In this document: positions 1-8,977 of the stretch, one piece after another | Numbering within the stretch: the first letter of the stretch is position 1 | Layout: every line of letters begins with the position of its first letter | NCBI GenBank assembly: GCA_009773395.1 | Contig: WRPI01000001.1 | Location: 372,001 to 436,000 of the forward strand | Reading direction: 5' to 3' | Length of the DNA stretch: 64,000 bases | Source: Hyphomonadaceae bacterium | GTDB taxonomy: Bacteria > Pseudomonadota > Alphaproteobacteria > Caulobacterales > Aquidulcibacteraceae | Made by a program: the position numbers and the translations under genes | Notes under the pieces: generated by a model | The model's database searches: none | What the model was told of the DNA's origin: nothing | Seen by the model: the letters and a program-made list of their open reading frames with translations, nothing else

Positions 1-882
1 CGCGGCGTTGGCAAAAATAAAGACCATATCTTCCTGCATCTTGATCACCTTGACCCTAAGATATTGCATGAACGCCTTCCGGGGATTTCCGAATCTGCAA
101 TGGTATTTTCGGGCGTTGATGTTACTAAAGCGCCAATTCCAGTTTTGCCTACGGTTCACTATAATATGGGCGGCATTCCCACTAATTATCACGGCGAAGT
201 GGTTATTAAAGACGGCGACAACCCTGATAAAGTGGTCGAAGGGCTTATGGCAGTTGGTGAAGCTGCATGCGTTTCGGTGCATGGGGCTAACCGCCTTGGC
301 TCAAATTCATTGATTGATTTGGTAGTGTTTGGCCGCGCAGTTGGCTTGCGTTGCGGTGAAGTTCTCAAAAGCGGCGTGCGCCAACCTGCCATCACTGACA
401 GCCAAACCGACGGCCATTTGGCGCGGCTTGAAAAATTGCGCAATGCCGATGGTGGCACTTCCACCGCCAAACTTCGGCTTGAAATGCAGAAAATCATGCA
501 GACCAATTGCGCAGTTTTCCGCACTGGGGAAACCCTGCAAGAAGGCTGCGATTTAATCGACAAAGCCTATGCCAAACAAAGCGATTTAAGCGTTAAAGAC
601 CGTTCTATGATTTGGAATAGTGATTTGGTCGAAGCGCTTGAATTGGAAAACCTATTGCTCCAAGCCAGCGTCACCATGCACGGCGCCAATAATCGCAAAG
701 AAAGCCGTGGCGCACATGCCCGCGAAGACTTTGCGGATCGTGATGATAAAAATTGGATGAAACATACTCTGGCATATTTGGACGTGCCAACCGGCAAAGT
801 TTCAATTGATTATCGCCCCGTGCATATGAACACTATGACTGATGATATTGAGACCATTCCACCGAAGGCACGCGTCTACTAA
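1..882 (+). CDS. sdhA: Succinate dehydrogenase flavoprotein subunit, C-terminal part
   Basis: Open from base 1 in frame 1, so the 5' part lies outside the window; 293 residues are visible of a family usually near 595-600. SdhA is the FAD subunit of complex II and oxidises succinate to fumarate on the cytoplasmic side of the inner membrane. Visible family signatures are HYNMGGIPTN (active-site and FAD region), VHGANRLGSNSLIDLVVFGR, the helical REDFADRDDKNWMKHTL segment, and the end PPKARVY typical of alphaproteobacterial SdhA. The expected partner sdhB does not follow: the next gene is on the opposite strand. Identity is secure. Confidence 0.97.
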   Translation, partial: RGVGKNKDHIFLHLDHLDPKILHERLPGISESAMVFSGVDVTKAPIPVLPTVHYNMGGIPTNYHGEVVIKDGDNPDKVVEGLMAVGEAACVSVHGANRLGSNSLIDLVVFGRAVGLRCGEVLKSGVRQPAITDSQTDGHLARLEKLRNADGGTSTAKLRLEMQKIMQTNCAVFRTGETLQEGCDLIDKAYAKQSDLSVKDRSMIWNSDLVEALELENLLLQASVTMHGANNRKESRGAHAREDFADRDDKNWMKHTLAYLDVPTGKVSIDYRPVHMNTMTDDIETIPPKARVY

Positions 883-884
883 CT

Positions 885-921
885 CAAATCGCCGCCCTCG
901 CTTCGCTCACTTAGCGATTTG
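885..921. terminator. Inverted repeat just after sdhA
   Basis: CAAATCGC (885-892) is mirrored by GCGATTTG (914-921), with a pyrimidine-rich loop between. It begins 3 bases after the sdhA stop and lies between convergent genes. No long T-run follows directly, so it may be a weak terminator or an mRNA 3'-end stabiliser. Confidence 0.4.
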
Positions 922-993
922 GAAAAAGCGGACAACAAAAATAAAAAAGCGTGGTTTTTATTTTTATTGGCATTTTGTTATTGAAGCGTGCTT

Positions 994-1563
994 TCAGACA
1001 CTCCCAACTCCTCGCTTCGCTTTCTTCCTATGCGTCAAGATTTCGTGCCATTGGGTTAGGGTATATTCGCCGTCCGCCAAAGCTTTGCACAACAACTCCC
1101 CCGACACCCGCGCATCTTCGCAGGCGTCGTGGTGTTTGAATTCAATTTCGAAATCGCGGGCCAAATTGCCAAGGCCATAGCCGCGCTTTGAATATTTTGG
1201 CCAGGTTCTGCGAATAATGGTGGTGGCATCAAGCCAAGAATAGGCCTTTTGCGGTATTAGATTCTCGATTATGGCTCGATAAATTGCGCTTCTATCAAAA
1301 TAACTATGCGAGGTTACAATACCCGAAGACAGCCAAGCATCAATTTCGTCAAAAATTTCAAAGAATTTTGGCGCGCTTCTTACCATTTCGGCGTCAATGC
1401 CATGAATTGACGTATTCATGCCGAGGAAAAAGCTCTGTGGATTAATCAGCCTGTCATAGCTTTCAACCGCGACACCGTTTTCAAAACGCACCATACCGAT
1501 TTGGCAAATGCTGCTGATGTCATTGTTGGCAGTTTCAACGTCGATGGAAATAAAACAGGGCAT
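994..1563 (-). CDS. DEDDh-family 3'-5' exonuclease (DnaQ-like)
   Basis: This 189-aa protein has the DnaQ exonuclease motifs in order: Exo I ISIDVETA (D8, E10), an IHGI segment near residue 52, and Exo III HHDACEDA with the catalytic H and D. It lacks the C-terminal region of the Pol III epsilon subunit, so it is a stand-alone exonuclease acting on DNA or RNA 3' ends rather than the replicative proofreader. It faces sdhA, and uppP lies 3 bases upstream on the same strand, so the two are probably cotranscribed. The specific substrate cannot be deduced. Confidence 0.85.
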   Translation of the reverse strand: MPCFISIDVETANNDISSICQIGMVRFENGVAVESYDRLINPQSFFLGMNTSIHGIDAEMVRSAPKFFEIFDEIDAWLSSGIVTSHSYFDRSAIYRAIIENLIPQKAYSWLDATTIIRRTWPKYSKRGYGLGNLARDFEIEFKHHDACEDARVSGELLCKALADGEYTLTQWHEILTHRKKAKRGVGSV

Positions 1564-1566
1564 GTT

Positions 1567-2373
1567 TTAATTTAGGAAGATGGCCAGCATCAAAATGCCC
1601 GCCACAATTCGATAATAGGCAAACGGAACAAACCCATATTTGGTAACAATTGCCATAAATGCCTTGACCACAATAATTGCCGAAATAAAAGATATCACAA
1701 ACCCAATACCAACAATCATCAATTCTTGACCGCCTTGGCCCAATAATTCGGCGCGGTTCTTATAGGCATCATAAACAAACACCCCAATCATGGTTGGAAT
1801 TGCCAAAAAGAAACTAAATTCGGCGGCAGCTTTGCGTTCCACTTTCATCAACATCGCGCCAATAATGGTGGCCCCAGACCTTGAGACTCCGGGTATCATC
1901 GAAACGCATTGCACCAAACCGATTTTAAGGGCCGTGACAAAACCAATATCATCAACTTCCATAATTGCTGGCGCAGGGCGAAATTTCTCGGCCAAAATAA
2001 TAATGACGCCACCGATAATAAGTGCAACCGACACAATAATCGGGCTGAACAAAACAGTTTTGATAAAATCGTGAAAAATAAAACCAAGAATGGCCGAAGG
2101 TAAAAATGCGATCAAAATCCCAATTGCAAACTGTCGAGATTGTGGTTTCGTGGGTAGTGAAATTAAAATGCCCCATAATTTTTCAAAATAAATCACACAA
2201 ATTGCCAAAATCGCGCCAAGCTGAATCATAGTGTCAAACGCCTTTGGAACTTCATGTCCCAAGAGCTTCTCAGCCAATATCAAATGACCAGTTGACGATA
2301 CTGGAAGAAATTCGGTTAGCCCTTCAACAATTCCCAAAATTATCGCTATTATTATGTCTTTGATTTCTATCAC
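1567..2373 (-). CDS. uppP: Undecaprenyl-diphosphatase (UppP/BacA)
   Basis: Integral membrane enzyme that dephosphorylates undecaprenyl-PP to recycle the lipid carrier for peptidoglycan and other envelope polymers. Both active-site motifs are present: EGLTEFLPVSSTGHLIL near the N-terminus and PGVSRSGATI near residue 165; hydrophobic helices run throughout. I chose the GTG start at 2373 (268 aa). It has AAAGG 7 bases upstream and puts the N-terminus at the usual family position. The ORF track extends to a TTG at 2424 without a ribosome-binding site. The exonuclease gene follows directly. Confidence 0.93.
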   Translation of the reverse strand: MIEIKDIIIAIILGIVEGLTEFLPVSSTGHLILAEKLLGHEVPKAFDTMIQLGAILAICVIYFEKLWGILISLPTKPQSRQFAIGILIAFLPSAILGFIFHDFIKTVLFSPIIVSVALIIGGVIIILAEKFRPAPAIMEVDDIGFVTALKIGLVQCVSMIPGVSRSGATIIGAMLMKVERKAAAEFSFFLAIPTMIGVFVYDAYKNRAELLGQGGQELMIVGIGFVISFISAIIVVKAFMAIVTKYGFVPFAYYRIVAGILMLAIFLN

Positions 2374-2522
2374 TTTGGTGCCTTTTGAAATGAGGACATT
2401 CAGTGCCACAAACCAAGTAAACAAACTATAAAAATTGGCACAGGAGGGTTCGCAAAAAGTAGGGATTTTTTTGCCGTAAGCGAGCCAATAATTGGTGTTG
2501 GGCGTGCTAATATCGCAATTAT

Positions 2523-2712
2523 TTGCTTGGGAAGGCTTATGGGCAATTGTGCCACAAGCCTTCTTTAAGTCTAATGGCGCTATTTTATTGTCAATCCCTC
2601 GCGCCTAAGCGCGACCGCGAAGCGGCTTCGGGGATTGACAACAAAATAGCGCGAACACCAAAATTGAGAAATGGCTTTAATGCCACAAAGTGACATAAAG
2701 GCATTCCAAGAC
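2523..2712. repeat. Family A cloverleaf palindromic repeat, copy A6 (variant stem)
   Basis: Three adjacent hairpins. The left one is GAAGGCTT...AAGCCTTC. The centre is a long stem, GCGCTATTTTATTGTCAAT... paired with ...ATTGACAACAAAATAGCGC, with one mismatch. The right one is AATGGCTTTA...TAAAGGCATT. The central tip (TCGCGCCTAAGCGCGA then CCGCGAAGCGG) forms two mini-hairpins and nearly matches the tips of copies A1 and A3, although the stem sequence is different. CTTGGGAA on the left can also pair with TTCCAAG on the right as a closing stem. It sits between divergent uppP and gltD and fills much of the 569-bp gap, the rest of which shows nothing recognisable. Confidence 0.8.
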
Positions 2713-2942
2713 CTTTTTCAAATTGCCGTCAAATTACAGCCCCTGTTTTTTTTTGGGCGCAATGTTTCCCATTTGAGGTTGGGCGCTTCCAGGGTCTTTG
2801 GTCGATTGCGGCACCAATTAAACCTAGCTCGCCATAATAGGGCGCAAACATTCTATATTACTGAAGTTTTGACTTGGATATTTGCCGCCTATGCAATAGA
2901 AAGCGGTCAAACATCTGAAACCTATTGAATCCGAGAACCAAA

Positions 2943-4358
2943 ATGGCAGAGCAAATGCTGCAATTCGTTAAAACTGACCAAGAAATGCCGCAAAAGCGCC
3001 TGAAGGAAGAGCGTGCGCAAGATTTTTTGGAAATTTACGGCGAATTTATTCTTGAAAAGGCCAAAACTCAGTCTTCGCGCTGTTCACAATGCGGCGTGCC
3101 GTTTTGTCAAACAGGCTGTCCATTGCAAAACAACATCCCAGATTGGCTAAAACTTGCCGCTACTGGGCGGCTTGAGGAAGCCTATCAAATCTCGGCTGCG
3201 ACCAATCCTTTGCCCGAAATTTGCGGCCGCATTTGCCCGCAGGACCGATTATGTGAGCAAAATTGCGTTATCGAGCAATCTACCCACGGCACTGTTACAA
3301 TTGGCGCAATTGAAAGATTCATAACCGAAACCGCCTTCGCCAATAATTGGGTTCCGCCAATTGCAAAAGGCGCGAACAAAAGCCAAAAAGTTGCAATAAT
3401 TGGCTCTGGGCCCGCCGGCATAGCCGCAGCGCAATCGCTAGTGGGTTTTGGCTATGAAGTCACAATATTTGACCGCCATGACCGCGCAGGTGGGCTATTG
3501 GTTTATGGCATCCCCGGTTTCAAATTGGAGAAAGAGGTGGTTACGCGCCGCATTGAGCAACTCGAAGAAGCAGGCGTCACATTCAAATTATCCACCGAAA
3601 TTGGCAAGGACATTAGTTTTGCACAACTCAAAAATGAGTTTGATGCAGTTTTAATTGCAACCGGGGTATATGCGGCGCGCGGCCTTGGCATTGGTGAAGA
3701 TAACCAAGTCATTCAAGCTTTGGACTATTTAATCGCGTCAAACAAAATTGGCTTTGGCGATAAAGTTCCCGCATTTGAAAGCGGACAACTAAACGCAAAA
3801 GGCAAAAAAGTAGTGGTAATTGGCGGTGGTGACACTGCAATGGATTGTGTGCGCACGGCAATTCGCCAAGGCGCAAAATCCGTTACTTGCCTTTATCGGC
3901 GCGATCGTAAAAACATGCCAGGCTCGACCCGTGAAGTTACCAATGCCGAAGAAGAAGGTGTGGTTTTTGAATGGCTTCGTGCACCAAAATCGCTAGTTAT
4001 CCAAGGCGGAAACATCGTTGGTGTCAATGTCGCAAAAATGCGGCTTGGTGAGCGCGATAAAGCTGACCGCCAGAGCATTGAAGAAATTAAAGGCTCTGAC
4101 CATGTGCTAGACGCCGATATGGTCGTCGCAGCGCTCGGCTTTGAACCCGAAGAACTGCCAATGACATTTGAGCATCCTGAACTTGCCTTAACCAAATGGA
4201 ACACAGTTGCGATTGATGCAAATTCGGGCCTTACATCAGTCGATGGCGTTTTTAGCGCTGGCGACATTGTTCGCGGTGCTTCTTTGGTGGTGTGGGCGCT
4301 TAAAGATGGCATGGAGGCCGCCACTAATATTCATAATTATTTGCGCGAAAAAATATAG
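2943..4358 (+). CDS. gltD: Glutamate synthase (NADPH) small subunit
   Basis: This 471-aa beta subunit of GOGAT passes electrons from NADPH through FAD to the large subunit, for glutamate synthesis from glutamine and 2-oxoglutarate. The N-terminal Fe-S cysteines are visible in CSQCGVPFCQTGCP and CGRICPQDRLCEQNC. An FAD-binding GSGPAGIAAA lies near residue 154, an NADPH-binding GGGDTAMDC near 296, and GVFSAGDIVRG at the end. The start was moved from the track's TTG (2925) to ATG 2943, which gives the standard MAEQMLQFV N-terminus. Only 8 bases separate it from gltB, so the two form an operon with gltD first. Confidence 0.96.
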   Translation: MAEQMLQFVKTDQEMPQKRLKEERAQDFLEIYGEFILEKAKTQSSRCSQCGVPFCQTGCPLQNNIPDWLKLAATGRLEEAYQISAATNPLPEICGRICPQDRLCEQNCVIEQSTHGTVTIGAIERFITETAFANNWVPPIAKGANKSQKVAIIGSGPAGIAAAQSLVGFGYEVTIFDRHDRAGGLLVYGIPGFKLEKEVVTRRIEQLEEAGVTFKLSTEIGKDISFAQLKNEFDAVLIATGVYAARGLGIGEDNQVIQALDYLIASNKIGFGDKVPAFESGQLNAKGKKVVVIGGGDTAMDCVRTAIRQGAKSVTCLYRRDRKNMPGSTREVTNAEEEGVVFEWLRAPKSLVIQGGNIVGVNVAKMRLGERDKADRQSIEEIKGSDHVLDADMVVAALGFEPEELPMTFEHPELALTKWNTVAIDANSGLTSVDGVFSAGDIVRGASLVVWALKDGMEAATNIHNYLREKI

Positions 4359-4366
4359 GCTGCAAA

Positions 4367-7300
4367 ATGACAAACAATTCCCCTTCGAACGAAATATCAC
4401 TTGAGACCAAGCAATACCTTGCCCAGCGCGACGCACTAATAACGGCGAACGCTTATAATCCCGATGATGAAAAAGACAGTTGCGGTGTCGGGCTGGTTAT
4501 TGCTTTGGACGCAGTTCCCAAGCGCGAAATCGTCACTATGGCACTTAAAGCGCTTAAAAATGTTTGGCATCGCGGCGCAGTTGATGCCGATGGTAAAACT
4601 GGTGATGGCGCGGGCATTAGGATTGACGTTCCGCAAGAATTTTTTCGCGGCCAAGTGGAATTAACGGGGAATAAGCCGGGAAAAGAGCCAATTTGTGTAG
4701 GGCAAATATTCTTGCCGCGCACCGATTTTGCCGCCCAAGAACGGGCACGGACAATTGTTGAATCCGAAGTGTTGCGCTCAGGTTTTTTCCTTTATGGCTG
4801 GCGTCAAGTGCCAGTGGATATAAGTGTTATCGGGCAAAAGGCCAATGATACCCGTCCCGAAATTGAACAAATATTGTTTTATGATCCAGATGGCCGCGAA
4901 CCACAAGAAGTTGAACGGGCGCTTTATTTATGCCGCCGCCGCATCGAAAAAAGGGCTTTGGCGCAAAACCTGCTGGACTTTTATATTTGTTCGTTTTCGT
5001 CGCGTTCGGTCGTATATAAAGGCATGTTTCTGGCAGAACATATTGATGAATTTTATCCAGATTTGCAGGACGAAAACTTCGTTTCATCTGTGGTTATTTA
5101 TCACCAAAGATATTCAACCAATACATTCCCGCAATGGCGATTGGCTCAACCATTCCGCATGTTGGCGCATAATGGCGAGATTAACACCATTAAAGGCAAT
5201 GTTAATTGGATGAAAAGCCATGAAATCCGCATGGCGTCACATGTTTTCGGCGAACACCATGCGGACATTAAGCCTGTTATCCAACCGGGGTCTTCGGATT
5301 CTGCGGCACTTGATGCGGCGTGTGAAATATTGGTGCGCGCAGGTCGTTCGGCGCCAATGGCAAAGGCGCTTTTGGTGCCAGAAGCTTGGGCCAAGCACGA
5401 AAAAGTGATGAAACCAAGCCACCGCGCACTTTATGCTTATTGCAATGCGGTTATGGAGCCTTGGGATGGGCCAGCGGCATTGGCAATGTTTGATGGTCGT
5501 TGGGCGGTGGCGGGGCTTGATAGAAATGGCCTAAGGCCAGTTCGATATTCAATTACCGATGATAAAATATTAGCGGTTGGCTCCGAAACTGGCATGTGTC
5601 CATTGGATAATAAAGTCATTATCGAACATGGCGCACTTGGCCCTGGGCAAATGCTGGCATTTGATAGCCACAAAAAGAAATTATATAGGCATGCAGAAAT
5701 TGTCGATAAATTAGCAGACGCGCACCCCTTTGAAAAATGGTTGGAAAACGTCTTGGAGCTTGAGCCAATAGCGGGTCCAGGCGAAGAGCCGCGCATGTTT
5801 GATAAAGCTGAGCTTGCGAAACGGCAAATCGGTGCTGGTTTTAGTTTTGAGGAATTAGAGCTTATTTTGGCACCAATGGCCGAAGAAGCCAAAGAAGCGC
5901 TTGGCTCCATGGGTGATGATAGTCCACTTGCGGTTTTGTCACATCGTTATCGGCCTTTGTCGCATTTTTTCAAACAAAACTTCAGCCAAGTAACCAATCC
6001 ACCAATTGATCCATTGCGCGAAGAACGAGTTATGAGCCTAAAAACAAGGTTCAAGAATCTTGGCAATATTTTGGCGGAAGACAAAACCCAGCAAGAAGTG
6101 TTTGTTATTGAAAGCCCGTTCGTAACCACTGGCATGTATTTGCGGATGTTGCCAGTAATGGGGGATAGCGTTGCTTTTATTGACTGCACATTTGAAAAGG
6201 CTGCTTCAGCGAAACTGGCGGGTGCGGCGATGCGCGATGCGCTCGAGCGGATAAAAACCCTCGCCGAAGACGCAGTTCGCTCTGGTAAAAGCCAAATCGT
6301 ATTAACCGATGAAAAGCAAAGTGCAACGCAAATGCCGTGCCCGATGATTTTGGCAACTGGCGGCATTCATGCGCATTTGGTCGAAACTGGCTTGCGCTCA
6401 TATTGTTCGATTATCGTGCGTTCAGCCGAGTGTTTGGATACCCATTATTTTGCAGTTCTTGTTGGCGTTGGCGCGACTTGCGTCAATGCATATTTGGCGC
6501 AAGATACCATATTTGATAGGCATGCGCGCGGATTGCTTGGTGATTTAACAATTGGCCAAGCCTGCCTAAATTACAAAAAAGCGATTGAAGCTGGCTTAAT
6601 GAAAATCCTATCAAAAATGGGGATTTCAGTTATTGCGTCTTATCGCGGCGGCTATAATTTTGAGGCGCTGGGCCTGTCGCGGGCATTGGTATCGCAATAT
6701 TTCCCCGGTATGTCATCAAGGATTTCCGGCATTGGCTTGGTGGGAATTGGCCGCAAATGTTTTGATTTGCACGAAAAAGCATGGGGCGGCGGCGCCGATG
6801 TCTTGCCAATTGGTGGGCTGTATCGGGTTCGAGCGTCGGGCGAAGTTCATGCACTTGAAGCCAAACAAATTCACTTGTTACAATCGGCAGTGACTTCTGG
6901 CTCATACCCAATGTTCAAGAAATATACTGAATCTTTGGGCGGCCGCGATATGATTCAAATAAGGGATTTATTGGATTTCAGACCCGCAAAAGCCCCAGTT
7001 CCGCTTGAAGAAGTCGAAAGCATCAATGAAATTCGCAAGCGCTTTTTAACCCCCGGTATGTCATTAGGTGCATTAAGCCCCGAAGCACATGGCACACTTA
7101 ATATTGCCATGAACCGCATTGGCGCAAAATCAGTTTCAGGTGAGGGCGGCGAAGACCGCGCGCGATACCAGCCCCTAGCCAATGGCGATAACCCCAATAG
7201 TGCGGTTAAGCAAATTGCATCGGGGCGCTTTGGTGTGACCGCAGAATATCTCAATCAATGCCGCGAAATTGAAATTAAAGTCGCGCAAGGCGCAAAACCG

Positions 7301-8917
7301 GGTGAAGGCGGGCAATTACCTGGTTTCAAAGTCACCGAAATGATCGCCAAATTACGCCATGCAACACCGGGTGTAATGTTAATTTCCCCGCCACCGCACC
7401 ATGATATTTATTCAATTGAAGATTTGGCCCAGCTTATTTATGACCTTAAACAAATCAATCCAGACGCCAAAGTCTGCGTGAAATTGGTCGCGCAGTCAGG
7501 CGTAGGCACAGTTGCCGCAGGTGTTGCCAAAGCCAAAGCGGATATTATTTTAATCGCGGGCGGAGTTGGCGGCACTGGCGCAAGCCCGCAATCGTCAATT
7601 AAATATGCAGGCATTCCGTGGGAATTGGGCTTGGCTGAAGCCAACCAAGTTCTGACGCTCAATAATTTGCGCGGCAACATCATGCTTAGAACCGATGGTG
7701 GCCTAAGAACTGGCCGCGATATTGTGATGGCAGCGATGCTTGGTGCCGAAGAATATGGCATTGGCACCGCGAGTTTGGTTGCAATGGGCTGCATTATGGT
7801 GCGGCAATGTCATTCAAACACCTGCCCAGTTGGGGTTTGCACCCAAGACGAAGCCTTACGCCAAAAATTCACAGGAACGCCTGAAAAAGTCGTAAATTTA
7901 ATGAGTTTTATTGCCGAAGAAGTCCGTGAGATATTGGCTGAACTTGGTTTTACGGCCTTGCATCAAGTGATAGGACGAACTGATCTATTGGCGCAAACTA
8001 GCCGTGGCCCTGCCTATGTTGACGATTTAGATTTGAATCCGCTTTTGGTTCGGGTTGAAGGTTTCACTCCGCTTGATTTTGCGCAAACAAAACACCGAAT
8101 TGAAGTTCCCGATACTTTAGACAGCCAAATATTACGCGATGCCAAACCGTTTTTTGAACGCGGTGAAAAAATGCAAGTGGCATATAGGGTGCGCAATGTG
8201 CAAAGGGCAATTGGCACTAGGGCATCATCACATATTGTCCGCAAATTCGGCATGGAAGGAATGGCTGAAGGGCGGCTCACTGTTAAGCTTGAAGGATCTT
8301 GTGGGCAGTCTTTGGGCGCGTTTGGGGTGCAAGGTTTGACGCTCGATGTTGTTGGCGATGCCAATGATTATGTCGGCAAAGGTCTTTCGGGGGCGATAAT
8401 CATGCTGCGGCCTTCTAGGTCATCAGGCCTCGTTCCGCACAAAAATGCAATTATTGGCAACACCTGTCTTTATGGCGCAACATCGGGAAAATTATTTGCA
8501 TCGGGCAGAGCAGGTGAGAGATTTGCAGTAAGAAACTCGGGCGCAACCGCAGTTGTCGAAGGGGTTGGCGCCAATGGTTGCGAATATATGACCGGAGGTG
8601 TCGTAACCATATTGGGTGATGTCGGCGATAATTTCGCCGCGGGTATGACTGGCGGCATGGTGTTTATTTGGGACAAGGCAAATCAATTGCCTGACCTTAT
8701 CAATGGCGAAAGTGTGATTTGGCAACGCATAAGCACACCATATTGGGAAGGCATCTGCCGTGATTTAATTGAACAACATTTAGGCGCAACAAGCTCGCCT
8801 ATCGCCGAGGAAATACTTGACAATTGGCCCGATGAAATGGGCAATTTTTGGCAAATTGTGCCAAAGGAAATGATATCAAGGCTCGCAAACCCTATTACGC
8901 AGATAGCTGCTGAATAG
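4367..8917 (+). CDS. gltB: Glutamate synthase (NADPH) large subunit
   Basis: This 1516-aa alpha subunit has the full family length. It begins with a 38-residue propeptide before KDSCGVGLV; C39 is the N-terminal glutaminase nucleophile exposed after processing. The class II amidotransferase domain covers roughly residues 39-430. It is followed by the central domain, then the FMN synthase domain (about 840-1210, including GEGGEDRARY and GKPGEGG-like loops). The 3Fe-4S cluster motif CIMVRQCHSNTC lies near residue 1140, and the GXGXG beta-helix near 1260-1450. Ammonia released from glutamine is channelled to the FMN site. Cotranscribed with gltD. Confidence 0.97.
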   Translation: MTNNSPSNEISLETKQYLAQRDALITANAYNPDDEKDSCGVGLVIALDAVPKREIVTMALKALKNVWHRGAVDADGKTGDGAGIRIDVPQEFFRGQVELTGNKPGKEPICVGQIFLPRTDFAAQERARTIVESEVLRSGFFLYGWRQVPVDISVIGQKANDTRPEIEQILFYDPDGREPQEVERALYLCRRRIEKRALAQNLLDFYICSFSSRSVVYKGMFLAEHIDEFYPDLQDENFVSSVVIYHQRYSTNTFPQWRLAQPFRMLAHNGEINTIKGNVNWMKSHEIRMASHVFGEHHADIKPVIQPGSSDSAALDAACEILVRAGRSAPMAKALLVPEAWAKHEKVMKPSHRALYAYCNAVMEPWDGPAALAMFDGRWAVAGLDRNGLRPVRYSITDDKILAVGSETGMCPLDNKVIIEHGALGPGQMLAFDSHKKKLYRHAEIVDKLADAHPFEKWLENVLELEPIAGPGEEPRMFDKAELAKRQIGAGFSFEELELILAPMAEEAKEALGSMGDDSPLAVLSHRYRPLSHFFKQNFSQVTNPPIDPLREERVMSLKTRFKNLGNILAEDKTQQEVFVIESPFVTTGMYLRMLPVMGDSVAFIDCTFEKAASAKLAGAAMRDALERIKTLAEDAVRSGKSQIVLTDEKQSATQMPCPMILATGGIHAHLVETGLRSYCSIIVRSAECLDTHYFAVLVGVGATCVNAYLAQDTIFDRHARGLLGDLTIGQACLNYKKAIEAGLMKILSKMGISVIASYRGGYNFEALGLSRALVSQYFPGMSSRISGIGLVGIGRKCFDLHEKAWGGGADVLPIGGLYRVRASGEVHALEAKQIHLLQSAVTSGSYPMFKKYTESLGGRDMIQIRDLLDFRPAKAPVPLEEVESINEIRKRFLTPGMSLGALSPEAHGTLNIAMNRIGAKSVSGEGGEDRARYQPLANGDNPNSAVKQIASGRFGVTAEYLNQCREIEIKVAQGAKPGEGGQLPGFKVTEMIAKLRHATPGVMLISPPPHHDIYSIEDLAQLIYDLKQINPDAKVCVKLVAQSGVGTVAAGVAKAKADIILIAGGVGGTGASPQSSIKYAGIPWELGLAEANQVLTLNNLRGNIMLRTDGGLRTGRDIVMAAMLGAEEYGIGTASLVAMGCIMVRQCHSNTCPVGVCTQDEALRQKFTGTPEKVVNLMSFIAEEVREILAELGFTALHQVIGRTDLLAQTSRGPAYVDDLDLNPLLVRVEGFTPLDFAQTKHRIEVPDTLDSQILRDAKPFFERGEKMQVAYRVRNVQRAIGTRASSHIVRKFGMEGMAEGRLTVKLEGSCGQSLGAFGVQGLTLDVVGDANDYVGKGLSGAIIMLRPSRSSGLVPHKNAIIGNTCLYGATSGKLFASGRAGERFAVRNSGATAVVEGVGANGCEYMTGGVVTILGDVGDNFAAGMTGGMVFIWDKANQLPDLINGESVIWQRISTPYWEGICRDLIEQHLGATSSPIAEEILDNWPDEMGNFWQIVPKEMISRLANPITQIAAE

Positions 8918-8977
8918 AATTAGCGGGAATTCTTTTCTGGGTTTTTATTTGATACCGACAGTGATAGTGTTGTCCAA

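Noticed and set aside
2671-2928. 85-aa ORF upstream of gltD
   Set aside because: It begins inside the right hairpin of repeat A6, has no ribosome-binding site or recognisable family, and runs to the gltD start region.
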